Shown one piece after another: positions 24,834 to 35,077 of a stretch of DNA of 64,000 nucleotides. Source of the stretch: Chondrus crispus (lineage: Eukaryota; Rhodophyta; Florideophyceae; Gigartinales; Gigartinaceae); contig NW_005179010.1 in the NCBI RefSeq assembly GCF_000350225.1, positions 140,603-204,602 of the forward strand. Reading direction: 5' to 3'. The first letter of the stretch is position 1, and each line of letters starts with the position of its first letter. The translations under genes were made by a program, and so were the position numbers. The notes beneath the pieces are model-generated. The model was given only the letters and a program-made list of their open reading frames with translations, was not told where the DNA came from and did no database searches.

Positions 24834-24845
24834 GGAGGAGGCCCC
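24811..24845 (+). repeat. Inner copy of the polypurine-tract sequence, at the end of pol
   Basis: GAACGCGGTCGTTCACTC followed by TTGAGGAGGAGGCC. Over about 33 bases it differs from the outer copy at 30,138-30,171 at only about three positions. It sits at the end of the chromodomain coding region, where a compact chromovirus would have its own polypurine tract and LTR. Confidence 0.8.
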
Positions 24846-27594
24846 AACCGCTTCGTCACCGCGTATTTAACACGTCGCGGTTAGGAACAGATGACGCGTA
24901 CGAACGGACAAACGTACCCAACCGAGGCGGCCAACGAAAGCGCGAGAAGCCAAAACGTATTGACCGTCAAGCTCATCGAACACGACCGACGTCGTCAACA
25001 CAGCGCGAAAAGCGAAGACAGTACGGACTGTACAACGAAAATGGCAAGCCCTGGAACATCAAATACAGAAGGGGAGTATACGATCTCCCAAGATACGCGA
25101 GAGCGTCACGATAACACTCGCCGATCGAGTGCTCGAATCGGAAAACAAGAGCGACGCCAATACGTATGGACAGTCCAAGCTCACTGCGCGACACACAAAT
25201 ACCAAGCGGCTCGAACCGCTGGTAACGACGCGTGTCGCGTAGTTGCTAACGAGAAGTACGAGGGCGACGTAACCCTCCTAGCCAGAAAATGACGCGAACG
25301 GTTGCGACGAGCTCCACGCGTAGGGAGACTCATGATCCCGCGACCGCGCACGACTGAAGAGGTACCAATGGGAAAAGGGCGAGCCTACAAGAATTAAAAA
25401 GCCACGCGGGGCGCCCAAACCCTAAGTCAATCCGTTACCACGTACCCAAAATAATTTGGGGGAACGGACCAAAAATAGGTGAAAAATAAGGTCCGAATGA
25501 CACTGTATGCCAAGCCACCGCCGCCGAGGGCCTAGCAACAAACCGCCGCCACCCCCCTCGAAAATAATCAAAAACAGAGGGATGACGCACAGTGGGGCAA
25601 GACGCACGTGCGCACGTGCGCATATGACCGACAGGACAAGTGTCGACAGGGGCGACACGCAATCGGACAGCGGAGGTCAGCGCCCGGAGCAAGTTGCCCT
25701 TCGCTGGGGTAAGAGCCATCCCGCACTGAGAGGGCACCGGAGCGGAGACCCTGACTCCTCCCCCAGGCGAATACCCCGACACGGTCGCGCTCGTGCCGCC
25801 CAAGGGGCCTACGACGAAGCTGTTGCAACCTACCGAACCAGCGCGCGGCGCGCGCTGGTGCACCGCGCGCCCGAATCCGGGTCCCGAAAAGTCGCCCGGA
25901 TTCCCTTCTGCAGGGTCGGAGGACACGCGGGCGTCCGTCTTACGTCAGACCGACGGTAAAAGTCACCATTGCGAACCGGTTACCCGAGGAACACGCCACG
26001 AACACCTCCCCACACAAGATCAAGGACATCGTGCGCCGCGCCTGGGTGCTGCGCGAACCAAGGATGCAACGCCGCGGCTCACCGCGAGACCAAGTATGAC
26101 ACCGGCGCGACATGCGAGTCGCGCCGAACGGGGACGCCGTAGAGCGCGCGGAGTGACGGAACCCATCCCCATCGCGAAGGACGTGCTGCTCTCGGCGCAG
26201 CGCAACGTCCCGCGGCTGCCCGATATCCGCGACGGACGCGATCTGCACGGTACCTCATATAGCACCCCGCGTCGCCCCTTGGGCGTGTATGCCCGGAACC
26301 GTACCGGAGGGCGGTACGAAAAGGCCCCTCGACGTTCTCACAAACCAAGCAGGCGATGAACCGGCGGATGTCTAACCCGCCGGTAAGAAGATCTTCCGCA
26401 AGCTCGCGACGCCTGGGCTCGACTTGATCCTGCGCAACCGTGTTAAGTACGCGCTCACAGGACGCAGAGCGTACAAGATGACTATGAAGCACTTCTGTGA
26501 GCTCGCCGACGCGCTGGACGCGATCTTGAAACAGACCTCTACCTGAAGGAAACTATGACGCAGAAAAAAATTCGGCCGGACTATGCGCAAAGATGGCCGC
26601 GCCATGCGCCGCTCATCGATGAAGTCGGGCATAGGGATACGAGACGCATACACCGCGCTACGACATGAGTTAGGGCCGAAAGGGGCGGAAGGGGACAAAA
26701 CAAAGAGGAGTATAGGAGGTTCCGTGTAAGTGCGGACGGCAGCCGATGTGGTGATACGAGGTGCGGTCGGAAGATGTACCGGCCGCCGGCGTGGATAGAA
26801 AAAAAATGAAGGGCAGATGCCACTTTTCTCGCGATGACATATCAGGGGAGTCCTACCTCCCCTCGCCGACAAGAAAGAAGGTCAAGAAGATGGAGGAGGG
26901 ACGTTCGCCCTGCCTTCGACCCAACGAGACACCCAGACGCGCTCGAATGGGGCACGCGGGCGAGACGAGAAGCGAAGTGCACTACTGTCTCCCTTGAACT
27001 ATCGAGCAATTGCGATGGCTACAATATCTGGGGACAGCCCGCTCGCGTAAAATTTCGAGGAGTGCGGCAAAACCGCGGACACGCTGACCGACTCTTTAAC
27101 GAACGAGAGGATCCTTTACGACTAAACGTACGGAGGCGGGGTGGTCCGATCACCCACAAGTTTCCGCGACGCCCTGCCACCGCGCCTCGACGACTCGTAC
27201 GGCAGTCGCGTAGGGAAGACCGCGCAGAAGGAGGAGAATCCCCACGTGGGACGGGGAGCATTTTTGGCAAACGTAGGGGGTCCTCTTCGCACCCTGACGT
27301 GTTTTTCGTTTAACACAACAGTTGTGTACTGGAAAACGGGGTGAGGGCCGCGGAGCGTACGTGACGTGAAGGGGACCCTCGATTTCTGACCTCACACCCC
27401 TCGCTCGCCCCATCGAACGGAGTGGGGTGCCAAGGCCGTAACGCAAAGAAGAACAAAAAAGAGGAAGAAAGAGTCGGACGGTCCGTCGGTGAGCGACATC
27501 ACGGACCGACGCCAAGTAAGGAAAAAGGATCTATCGATTTTACGGGAAAGCACGAGTCGAGGAAGAAACCTCGAAGTATAGCAGGGCCGCACGA

Positions 27595-28701
27595 CTACTG
27601 GCTCGTGCCATCAGTAGCCCCTGCCGAACTAGAAAAGTGGGAAGGCTGGGGACAGTAGCTCGGGTGCCGGGGCACCTCTGACCCGAGCTCCTCCAACGAG
27701 GGCATGGTGCCCTCGCTGTCCCGCGGCCAAACGTGGGCCGACGCGCCATGAGGGAAGCCGCCACCCTCGGCACGGAGGGTTTCGTATCCCGGTTGGGCAT
27801 AAGGATCCTGCACAGCGGGGCGCGATGCAGACGCCACAGTGTGACGGGGTGTCGCGACCCCTCGTTGTGCCGCGACACGGAGATCGTCTCGTTCGCGGCG
27901 GTATCGGTCGCGATCCGCCAGAGCACGCTCGAGAGCCTCCGACTGCCGACGGGACGATTCACGGAAATCTTCTAAGGCTCCTTGAGCTCGGCGGAGGTCC
28001 GTCGCGTGGACCTCCCGCTCCGCGTTGATCCGGCGTGCTTCATCGCTGCGCGTAAGATACCAGCTGGCGAGGGTGCTCAACAACCCGCCAACCTTCCAAA
28101 CCTGACGAGACGAGGTCTCGAGGGCACGAGCCAGGCCGGGAATGGCAAAGATGTCCCCCGGTGATAAGACGAGCTGTGGCGTCGCGGAAGGGGGAGTAGG
28201 GTCTTGATGCGCCAAACTCAGAGGGGGAACAGGCGGAACCCCCAACGCAAATTGAGGAGACACACCGGGTGCCTCCGGCGACTGGAAATTGATCATGCGC
28301 GACGGCGCAAAGGCTGGGACATCGCTGTCCACCTCTCGGTGTCGCTTACGTTGAGCCTCACGACGGGCGGAGCCCACACCGGCCCCTCTCCCCGTGGTAA
28401 TCGGTGAAGGTTGGGGAGAGGCCGGCTCCGCGACGAACGCGTCGGACCGCAGATCGTACAGGAGGAAAGCGCTTCGCTCGCCCGTGTTGTAGTCGGTCCA
28501 CGGGCGATGCGTACGCTCGGAGACTTGACACGCGCGGTGCATAACGGTCAGAACAGAGGCGAGGTCCCACATTGCGTGTTTGGAGTTCACTTCCAGGGGG
28601 TAGAGTGGTACCACGAGGAGGTCGAAAGCAACCCTTCCAAGCAACGCGAGGACCCCAGTGGGCTGAACAAACACGCAACGGTTGATGTGGACCTCGGCCA
28701 T
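27595..28701 (-). CDS. Antisense reading frame 2 of retrotransposon B, coiled-coil protein of unknown role
   Basis: A 368-codon frame on the strand opposite gag-pol. The N-terminal 100 residues are mixed hydrophobic/charged (VAFDLLVVPLYPLEV, then WDLASVLTVMHRACQ) and may be folded. Residues about 110-200 are Pro/Ser-rich. Residues about 218-282 are dense in Glu/Arg/Ala with heptad-like spacing and probably form a coiled coil (LEDFRESSRRQSEALERALA). The C-terminus is low-complexity. No enzyme motif, zinc knuckle or transmembrane segment was recognised. It follows antisense frame 1 with a short gap. It could be an extra element protein or a captured gene. Chance antisense opening in GC-rich DNA cannot be excluded, though the frame is long. 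Confidence 0.45.
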   Translation of the reverse strand: MAEVHINRCVFVQPTGVLALLGRVAFDLLVVPLYPLEVNSKHAMWDLASVLTVMHRACQVSERTHRPWTDYNTGERSAFLLYDLRSDAFVAEPASPQPSPITTGRGAGVGSARREAQRKRHREVDSDVPAFAPSRMINFQSPEAPGVSPQFALGVPPVPPLSLAHQDPTPPSATPQLVLSPGDIFAIPGLARALETSSRQVWKVGGLLSTLASWYLTRSDEARRINAEREVHATDLRRAQGALEDFRESSRRQSEALERALADRDRYRRERDDLRVAAQRGVATPRHTVASASRPAVQDPYAQPGYETLRAEGGGFPHGASAHVWPRDSEGTMPSLEELGSEVPRHPSYCPQPSHFSSSAGATDGTSQ

Positions 28702-28725
28702 AAACGCGTTACCCAGGGCCCACGC

Positions 28726-30117
28726 TCACTCACCTTCGAAGTTGTGTACAAGCTCGGCGTGGGCCGGGTGATCGGGGTCTGCACACGCGTAACCAAAATG
28801 CTTTAAAGCATACGGAAGCAACGCGTGTACGCCGAAAGACGGAAGGGACTCCCGCACAGCTTCCGGCAGCTCGGGGAAGTCCCTCGGAGTGATACCTTGC
28901 TCGAAGGACGCCGATCTGAAAACGCGGTCGTCATCCTCCTCGCAGTGGCGGTGGGTCGCCCAATCGTGGGGCGACACCGCGACTGAGTAGAGGCGCATGA
29001 GGGAGCTCGCCGATTTCTGGAGAGCCACGCGAGCCTTTGAATAGGCATAAGGACGGGGACTCAGGTAGAGCTTCTCAATCTCGGAAAGGATGAACCGTCG
29101 TGGGGCGCCCGGCAGACGAACAACCAGGTGCTCGGCCATGCGGTCGACATAGATGACTTCGCCGGAATTGTACGCGAACGTCCTGTCGCAAGGGATCGCG
29201 TCGAGGATTTGATAGGGAACTCCCCCGCCCTTGCCCGTCAGCCTAGCAAGGACGAGGCTGGCCTCGTCCACGCGACCTGCCTCGTAAATGCGACGCACGC
29301 GCATGAGGTCAGGGCGCAAAACGTCACGCGATAACAACTCCGCGAGGGTGATTCCCGTTCTGGCGTAACGACGCCACGGGAACCTGAGCCGCTTCACGGG
29401 CAACGGCATCGAGCGAGCCAGGGCGGTGCCAAACCACTGGGTGGTGTTGTCGGCCACCTCCGCCCCCGCTTCGAGATTACCTCGGGTCTTCGGAGGCAGG
29501 AGGCCCGGCTGCCGGCAGCTCCCCCATGCCCCATACGACCTGGGGCGCGGCTGGTAAGGCGCGCTCATACGCGGCGCGTCGGACATGTTGTCAGGAGGAA
29601 CCTCTCCGACCTTCCTGCGTACGACGTCGCCTCCTTGGGGCAGCGCAGTCCCCGACGAGACGGGACGAAATTCCATACTCCCGGTGGACCCCGAGGGGCC
29701 GCGACTTTTCTGGAAGGGCGGCAGCGCGGGCGCCGCGGGAGGGAAAAATCCTTCTACGCCGGAAGAATGCGCGACGGAGTCCCCGGAAGAGCCCGGGGAA
29801 GGTACTGTACGAGGGGGCACAGAGGCCCCCGAGAGCGGCAGAAGCGCGGGGAGCCGGACGGAAGGGCCCCCAGACGAAGGACACGCCTCGAGAAGCGAAG
29901 ACATGAGGGCGACGACGCGGTAAGCAGCGCGTGAGTGGCAACGACGAGGAACACCCGCGGCGGCGGGTGAGGAGAGGTGGATGAAGATGCAAAACGAGGG
30001 GGCACGGAGTACGGCGGGGACGTAAAGGCGGCAAGGTCGATCGGTGGACGGCGCCGAAGACAACGCCGGATCATAGGGGAACAGGACCAAGGCTCGGGAA
30101 GCGACCGGGTCGGACAT
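28726..30117 (-). CDS. Antisense reading frame 1 of retrotransposon B, unknown protein
   Basis: A long frame opposite gag-pol, beginning about 55 bases inside the 3' LTR when read toward the element interior. I chose the ATG at 30,117 (MSDPVASRALVLF); a second ATG lies six codons upstream at 30,135. The first 200 residues are Pro/Ser/Arg-rich. The second half looks like a folded domain, with hydrophobic and charged residues alternating: NTTQWFGTALARSMPLPVK, DRTFAYNSGEVIYVDRMAEH, LVVRLPGAPRRFILSEIEKL. The segment near FALP-like repeats is not a known motif. No capsid, envelope or enzyme family was recognised. It would need a promoter in or near the 3' LTR reading backward. Confidence 0.5.
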   Translation of the reverse strand: MSDPVASRALVLFPYDPALSSAPSTDRPCRLYVPAVLRAPSFCIFIHLSSPAAAGVPRRCHSRAAYRVVALMSSLLEACPSSGGPSVRLPALLPLSGASVPPRTVPSPGSSGDSVAHSSGVEGFFPPAAPALPPFQKSRGPSGSTGSMEFRPVSSGTALPQGGDVVRRKVGEVPPDNMSDAPRMSAPYQPRPRSYGAWGSCRQPGLLPPKTRGNLEAGAEVADNTTQWFGTALARSMPLPVKRLRFPWRRYARTGITLAELLSRDVLRPDLMRVRRIYEAGRVDEASLVLARLTGKGGGVPYQILDAIPCDRTFAYNSGEVIYVDRMAEHLVVRLPGAPRRFILSEIEKLYLSPRPYAYSKARVALQKSASSLMRLYSVAVSPHDWATHRHCEEDDDRVFRSASFEQGITPRDFPELPEAVRESLPSFGVHALLPYALKHFGYACADPDHPAHAELVHNFEGE

Positions 30118-30137
30118 GGCTCTCTCACTCCTCAAGG

Positions 30138-30171
30138 TTGAACGCGGACGTTCACTCTTGAGGAGGGGGCC
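30138..30171 (+). other. Polypurine tract of element B
   Basis: CTTGAGGAGGGGGCC ends directly before the TGTGGC start of the 3' LTR, the normal plus-strand priming site. It is duplicated at 24,811-24,845. Confidence 0.85.
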
Positions 30172-30172
30172 G

Positions 30173-30835
30173 TGTGGCTTAACGGCGGTTCGCGATTAGA
30201 TTTAGATCAGATCAATACGAACCACACCCGCGCACACGTGTACCCCCACGTGTACGGAGGACGCGGGACCACACGCGTACACGTGTAGGAGGCCCGTACC
30301 ACCGCGCGCACAGTACGCGTCTCACACGTGTGCTGTCAGCCCCGACGGCTGACAGCATTACAGCGTGGGACGACCCGCGCTACAGTAAGTTACTACGGCA
30401 TACCGGTACTGTAGTATTATGATAGACGCATTGTATACATTAAATACGGGCGCGACCGGCGGCGGCGTAGGGGGACAAGCACGGACTTGTCCACGACCTA
30501 CCGCCTAGGTCCGTCTTCCAGCTTAACTAACGAGCGCGATCTGCCTTCGCGCGCGTTACCCGAGACAAAGCGGGTAGGGGACAGCCGCGTACGCGAGCGA
30601 GCCTCGATCCGCCTCCGCCCGTCCGCGCTGGTACGTTACCCAGCGCTGCTCCGGGGCGTCGAGGCGTAGCTCGGCCCGCGCGTACGCTCGTCCCCGACCG
30701 TCCCGCTCTACCACGCTACCAGGGCCCGCTTCCCTGTCCTGTTAGCTGTGTGTTCTCCCCGTCTTCTCGCCCCTCGAGCGGGGTCTACGTCGAGCTAAGT
30801 ATACACCCCTCTCCGTTGGGGGGTGTTATACTACA
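30173..30835 (+). repeat. 3' LTR of retrotransposon B
   Basis: 663 bp, the same length as the 5' LTR and with about nine substitutions and no indels that I could see. It ends ACTACA, followed by the GAATG duplication at 30,836-30,840. Confidence 0.95.
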
Positions 30836-30840
30836 GAATG
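30836..30840. other. Target-site duplication GAATG, right copy
   Basis: Matches 17,143-17,147. Removing element B with one GAATG joins the T1 reading frame without a shift (…SRAF then LPSDMVVEL on the minus strand). Confidence 0.92.
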
Positions 30841-32029
30841 CTCGAGATTTCGGTTTCTTCATCTTCATCCTTTTAGTACACTTTGAATTGGACTCCGCCT
30901 GCGGTTCTGTCCAGTTTGGCTCATAGTAAACAAAGAAGGAAGATACAACTGCATCAAATCTCATGTTCGTTGAGGACGTTACTGCAAACTGGGCTTGTAT
31001 CAATCTGCCCTTCACCGCGTCTCTTGTTTCGAACGTAATGTGAAGAAGGAGCCCTTTTCGCAGTTCCACCGTCACACCATCTTCGGTAGGAATCCGATAA
31101 ACAGATAGACTCCCAGCCCTATCCTTGATTATTGGAGTGTCCTCAATATCCGAGAACCTCGGTGTCTCGATTGACGGATCCATATCATGCCGTCTTCCTT
31201 GCACCATCTCCCGCAATTTTGCTGTCGAAAAGTCAGGTTTCGCCCAGTTGCTCGGTCTTACAATCGTGATCGGAGCGCTGTCCTGTGAGGTATAATTTCC
31301 AACGCCAGCCTTCGACCCAGACTTAGACAAATTCACAGCAAACATTTCTACATGACAAGGAACGAAGAAGTTGGATTTCGCAAATGGACGAACACGTCTC
31401 TTCAGAGTAGATGTACTTGGCAGTTTGAGAGTGAGCTGCCTTTCATTCGGTCTCCAGTTCCTGAAGTTGGCAAGTGTCTGATACGCAGTCTCGCTGAGAC
31501 GCGTGCTCCCAGTTGCTGTTATCAGTGATGCAATATTTGTCCAGGTCAATCTAATTCCATCAGAAGCGCTTTCGAACATGCTGTGTATCAGCTCCTCAGA
31601 CTCCTCAGCTTCGTGGGCATTGTCCTGCTCAACGCTCAATCCAATGTCTAATCCAGAAATTCCTTCGCTTTCTTCACAACGGATCGTGTCATTTCGTTCG
31701 GGGTGGGGAGTTGATGGAAGAGCCTCCACACCGTCATGCATGACGCCTTGGTATTCTTGGAGGTAGTTTAAAAGCCCGTCTTTCAAAAGGGAAGCGTAGG
31801 ATTCTGACTGACCGTCTAGTAACATGAACTCATCTCATGGACGTTTAGCTAGCTTTGTAGACAGTTGCCTACATGGCCTTGCTCTTTTTCGATGTCTTTC
31901 AAACTGAGGTTCAGAAGAAGATGGTCCGTGCCCATCCGAAGTAATCCCTTGTGATGCAACACCTTCGGAACGCTTTGCATAAGATCTGCGTTTTTTAAGA
32001 ACCCAACGACTCTTGCTTTGGCGTCCCAT
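30841..32029 (-). pseudogene. Tnp2-like transposase T1, N-terminal third
   Basis: Upstream part of the T1 gene, read from 32,029 downward. It starts with a basic stretch (MGRQSKSRWVLKKRRSYAKR). A TGA at 31,835-31,837 interrupts the frame, which then continues in phase from MLLDGQSESYASLL. A Glu/Ser-rich acidic region is followed by WTNIASLITATGSTRLSETA, LPSTSTLKRRVRPF and KSNFFVPCHVEMF. The last two match T2 (LPSYSTVQRILLP and NFPRSEKHFLP at 40.9 kb), so both are one family. The frame runs directly into the GAATG duplication and resumes in phase at 17,142. The role would be DNA binding and assembly ahead of the DDE core. The TGA could be a CGA decayed by deamination. Confidence 0.72.
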
Positions 32030-32470
32030 CTGCGACGGTTTCGACCTGTTTTGTAACCAGAAGTGGGTCTGCAGTAAGATTTGGCATGAACCTCGTCATT
32101 GACAAGACATCGGCAAGCTTACTGCTCTAGAGCCGAAAGAAGGCCTTTTGTCACATTTGGCAATGCATACGGTTGTGCCGTTATTATTAAAGCTTGGTTC
32201 AATGAATAGAAACGGTAAAAAGGATATGCTCCTACTCGCATTTTGATGTGATGCCGCATGCAAAAGCTCAATGAATGGCCGTCGTTGAGGACAGCCATGC
32301 CATACCGAATTCGGTAATTTCAAATTGAGATTTCAGTACCTACATTCTGCTATTGAAACGTGCCCATGAAAATGCAACTTACTTCCACTCAGATACCGTG
32401 CCAGAACTCAGAAAAAGCGGTAGTTTGAAATATCTAGCTACCGGTTTTTCTGAGCACTGCATATATATAT
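32030..32470. other. Upstream region of T1, no gene recognised
   Basis: AT-rich sequence with only short frames. If T1 was a mobile element, its left terminal repeat could lie here, but I found no matching inverse repeat near 14.3-14.5 kb. Confidence 0.35.
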
Positions 32471-33745
32471 GCAGGAATATAGTTCCAGGACCAGATCCAG
32501 CTCTCTGCACGCCCCTCGTCCGCAGTCTTGACCCACCATGCATCCCGTTTTCTGACAGTTTCCTTTCTGGGAGTTGCGTGTTCGGTTGAGATCTCATCCA
32601 CACAGTAAGTGAAGCCACTTCTCCCACAGACTTGACCCACCACGCATCCGTTTTTATAACAGTTTCCGTTCTGCGAGTTGCTTGTTTGAGATCTCATCCA
32701 TAGTAGGTGACGCCACTTCCGCCACAGTTCTGACCCACCACGCATCCATTTTTCTAACAGTTTTCTTTCTGCCAGTTGCGTGTTCGGTTGAGATCTCATC
32801 CACAGTAAGTGACGCCACTTCTGCCACAGTCCTGACCCACCGCGCATCCTCGTTTCTGACAGTTTGCTTTCTGCGAGTTGCGTGTTCGGATGAAATAGTT
32901 CCAGGACCAGATTCAACTCTCTGCACGACCCTCTTTCGCAATCTTGACCCACCATGCATCCACTTTCCTAACAGTTTCCTTTCTGCGAGTTGCGTGTTCG
33001 GTTGAGATATCATCCACAGTAAGTGACGCCACTTGTGCCACAGTACTGACCCACCACGCCTCCGGTTTTTTGACAGTTTCCATTCTGCGAGTTGCTTGTT
33101 TGTTTGAGATCTCATCCATAGTAAGTGACGCCACTTCCGCCACAGTTCTGACCCACCACGCATCCATTTTTCTAACAGTTTCCATTCTGCGAGTTGCATG
33201 TTCGGTTGAGATCTCATCCACAGTAAGTGACGCCACTTCTGCTACAGTCCTGACCCACCGCGCATCTTCGTTTCTGACAGTTTGCTTTCTGCGAGTTGCG
33301 TGTTTGGTTGAAATAGTTCCAGGACCAGACCCAACTCTCTGCACGACCCTCTTCCGCAGTCTTGACCCACCATGCATCCACTTTCCTAACAGTTTCCTTT
33401 CTGCGAGTTGCGTGTTCGGTTGAGATCTCATCCACACAGTAAGTGACACCACTTCTGCCACAGTCCTGACCCACCACGCATCCGTTTCTTTAACAGTTTC
33501 CATTCTGCGAGTTGCGTGTTTGGTTGAGATATCATACACCTTATGTGACGCCACTTCTGCCACAGTCCTGACCCACCACGCATCCATTTTTCTAACAGTT
33601 TCCATTCTGCGAGTTGCGTGTTTGGTTGAGATCTCATCCACAGTAAGTGACGCCACTTCTGTCACAGTTCTGACCCACCGCGCATCCTCGTTTCTGACAG
33701 TTTGCTTTCTGCGAGTTGCGTGTTCGGTTGAAACCTCATGCGGAG
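32470..33745. repeat. Minisatellite, about 12 units of about 102-108 bp, with variant units
   Basis: A unit carrying GTTTCxxTTCTGCGAGTTGCG, GAGATCTCATCCACAGTAAG, TGACGCCACTTCTGCCACAG and TCCTGACCCACCACGCATCC recurs across the stretch. Variant units replace the middle with AGTTCCAGGACCAGA...CTCTCTGCACGACCCTC (near 32.48, 32.90 and 33.31 kb), spaced about 410-420 bp apart. This gives a higher-order repeat of about four units. Because many units are a multiple of three long, repeated-peptide frames open on both strands; these are by-products, not genes. Confidence 0.88.
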
Positions 33746-35075
33746 ACACGAGTGCGCTGCAGACGGTCGGTAAGTGAGCGCTTTCTCTGTGCAATGCCGT
33801 TTCGCGATTAACTACAAGGCTGTAACGTAAGTTTGCACATTCTCTAACACATTGAAAGTGTCGAAGAACTGTTCTGACCAAGCCTCACAGCGTTCCTTGT
33901 CTCACTGCAGGTCAACCCGCCCGTCGTTTAACTCAGGATCAGGTAAGCCATCAGTGCACCCTCCTTGGTCTCTTAAAATTCTAATCCACCATCATGACGT
34001 ACTGTGACTGTAACCGACCTCTCCTGGTATGTTTCTTGGCATTGATTATCGTATTTAACGGAAGCGCAGTGAACCATCACCGCGTTATTTCGGTAATTGG
34101 ACAAGGTAGATGTAGTGTATGTAGCCTAACAATACTCTTTGGTTGCTACAAATAAATGTGATGTGAACGCCGCTGGAACCGCCATCGGTTCCATCCTTCG
34201 GGATGGGACCGTTTCTGGACCAGCGGGGTGACATCACCTTTGCAAGAAAGGTACTGGACTAACATTTCATTGACTGAGAGTAGGTCGGAGCATTACGTGT
34301 AGTGCTGCATTGAAGCTGCGAATGGAGACATATTTTCATTGCTCTGGAGCAGCAAAACATGGTCGTCGGTGGCTGCGCATATGCAGCGATGATCACCGTC
34401 TCATCATTGCATCAATGTAAAAGCGTTTGGTCCTGCGATACCTGCCCGTGTACAGCGCCAGCCAGCCATCTACCGCCGCAGGCCAGGTAGAGCCGCTGTG
34501 CCATAACTATGCTGCTTTTCAGCCAATGGCGTTTGGCACTGCGAGACTTACCCGTGTGCAGCGCCGGCCAGTCATCTACCGCCACAGGCCAGGCAGAGAC
34601 GCTGTGCCATAACTATTCCGATTTTCAGCCAATGGCGTTATTGGTAAAAAATGTGCAAAATCGCGACATGAAATCAACAAGCGTTGCTACATTTATGACA
34701 CATTTTTTGCTGGCCCGGACCAAAATATTTGCGCAGATTTTTTATTGCCTCCGATAGGCTGATTTGACCTTCCTGTGCTGGAATTCCAGGCCATTTTTCT
34801 CAACGGCTGTCCCCGAAGGAGACGCTTCTGCAACTGGATCAGTAGCCGAATTTCCTTGGCTTCGTGTACGAGGTCCTCGCGGAATCCTCGACTCTTGAGC
34901 TGATCCAGCTCTTCTGACCCCAGGACCGACGTCCTTGTGTTGGCTTAATGCCATGGTCTGCTCTTAATAAACGAGACCTATCGAACTAATTTATATATTT
35001 CCGACTTCTGATTTCAGTTCCAGATTCTAGGTCGGGCTTCGCAGTTTCCAGATTATAGGTCGGCAGACCACTTAT
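33746..35075. other. Intergenic stretch with a 110-bp tandem duplication and a hairpin
   Basis: Two units of about 110 bp lie at about 34,425-34,645 (GTGTACAGCGCCAGCCAG..., GTGTGCAGCGCCGGCCAGTC..., each ending CAGCCAATGGCGTT). A stem-loop GGTTCCATCC-TTCG-GGATGGGACC lies near 34,189-34,212. No protein domain was recognised. Confidence 0.5.
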
Positions 35076-35077
35076 TT

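Larger units (their letters stand above)
24846..30137 (+). other. 5.3-kb extra block of element B between two polypurine-tract copies
   Basis: Lies between the two copies of the polypurine sequence. Its left half (24.85-27.55 kb) shows only short GC-rich frames and A/G-rich stretches with no recognised domain. Its right half carries two long antisense frames. Position and size parallel the 3' block of element A. Extra sense or antisense frames between integrase and the 3' LTR are known from some large plant Ty3/gypsy lineages; whether this block is related is not known. Confidence 0.65.
17148..30835 (+). mobile_element. Ty3/gypsy chromodomain retrotransposon B, both LTRs present
   Basis: A 13.7-kb element with two 663-bp LTRs (TGT...ACA), a GAATG duplication, gag, pol with chromodomain, and a 5.3-kb block before the 3' LTR with long antisense reading frames. 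It lies inside the minus-strand T1 transposase gene. I count about nine differences between the LTRs (about 1.4 percent), so it is young compared with the other fossils here; the calendar age depends on an unknown substitution rate. The pol region is broken in several places, so this copy is not whole although its ends are. A solo LTR of a related family lies inverted at 60.8-61.4 kb. Confidence 0.93.

Noticed and set aside
32654-33881. Long reading frames (up to 322 codons) with repeated peptides such as RKMDAWWVRTVAEVAS
   Set aside because: They lie in the minisatellite, open on both strands and in several phases, because many units are a multiple of three bases long.
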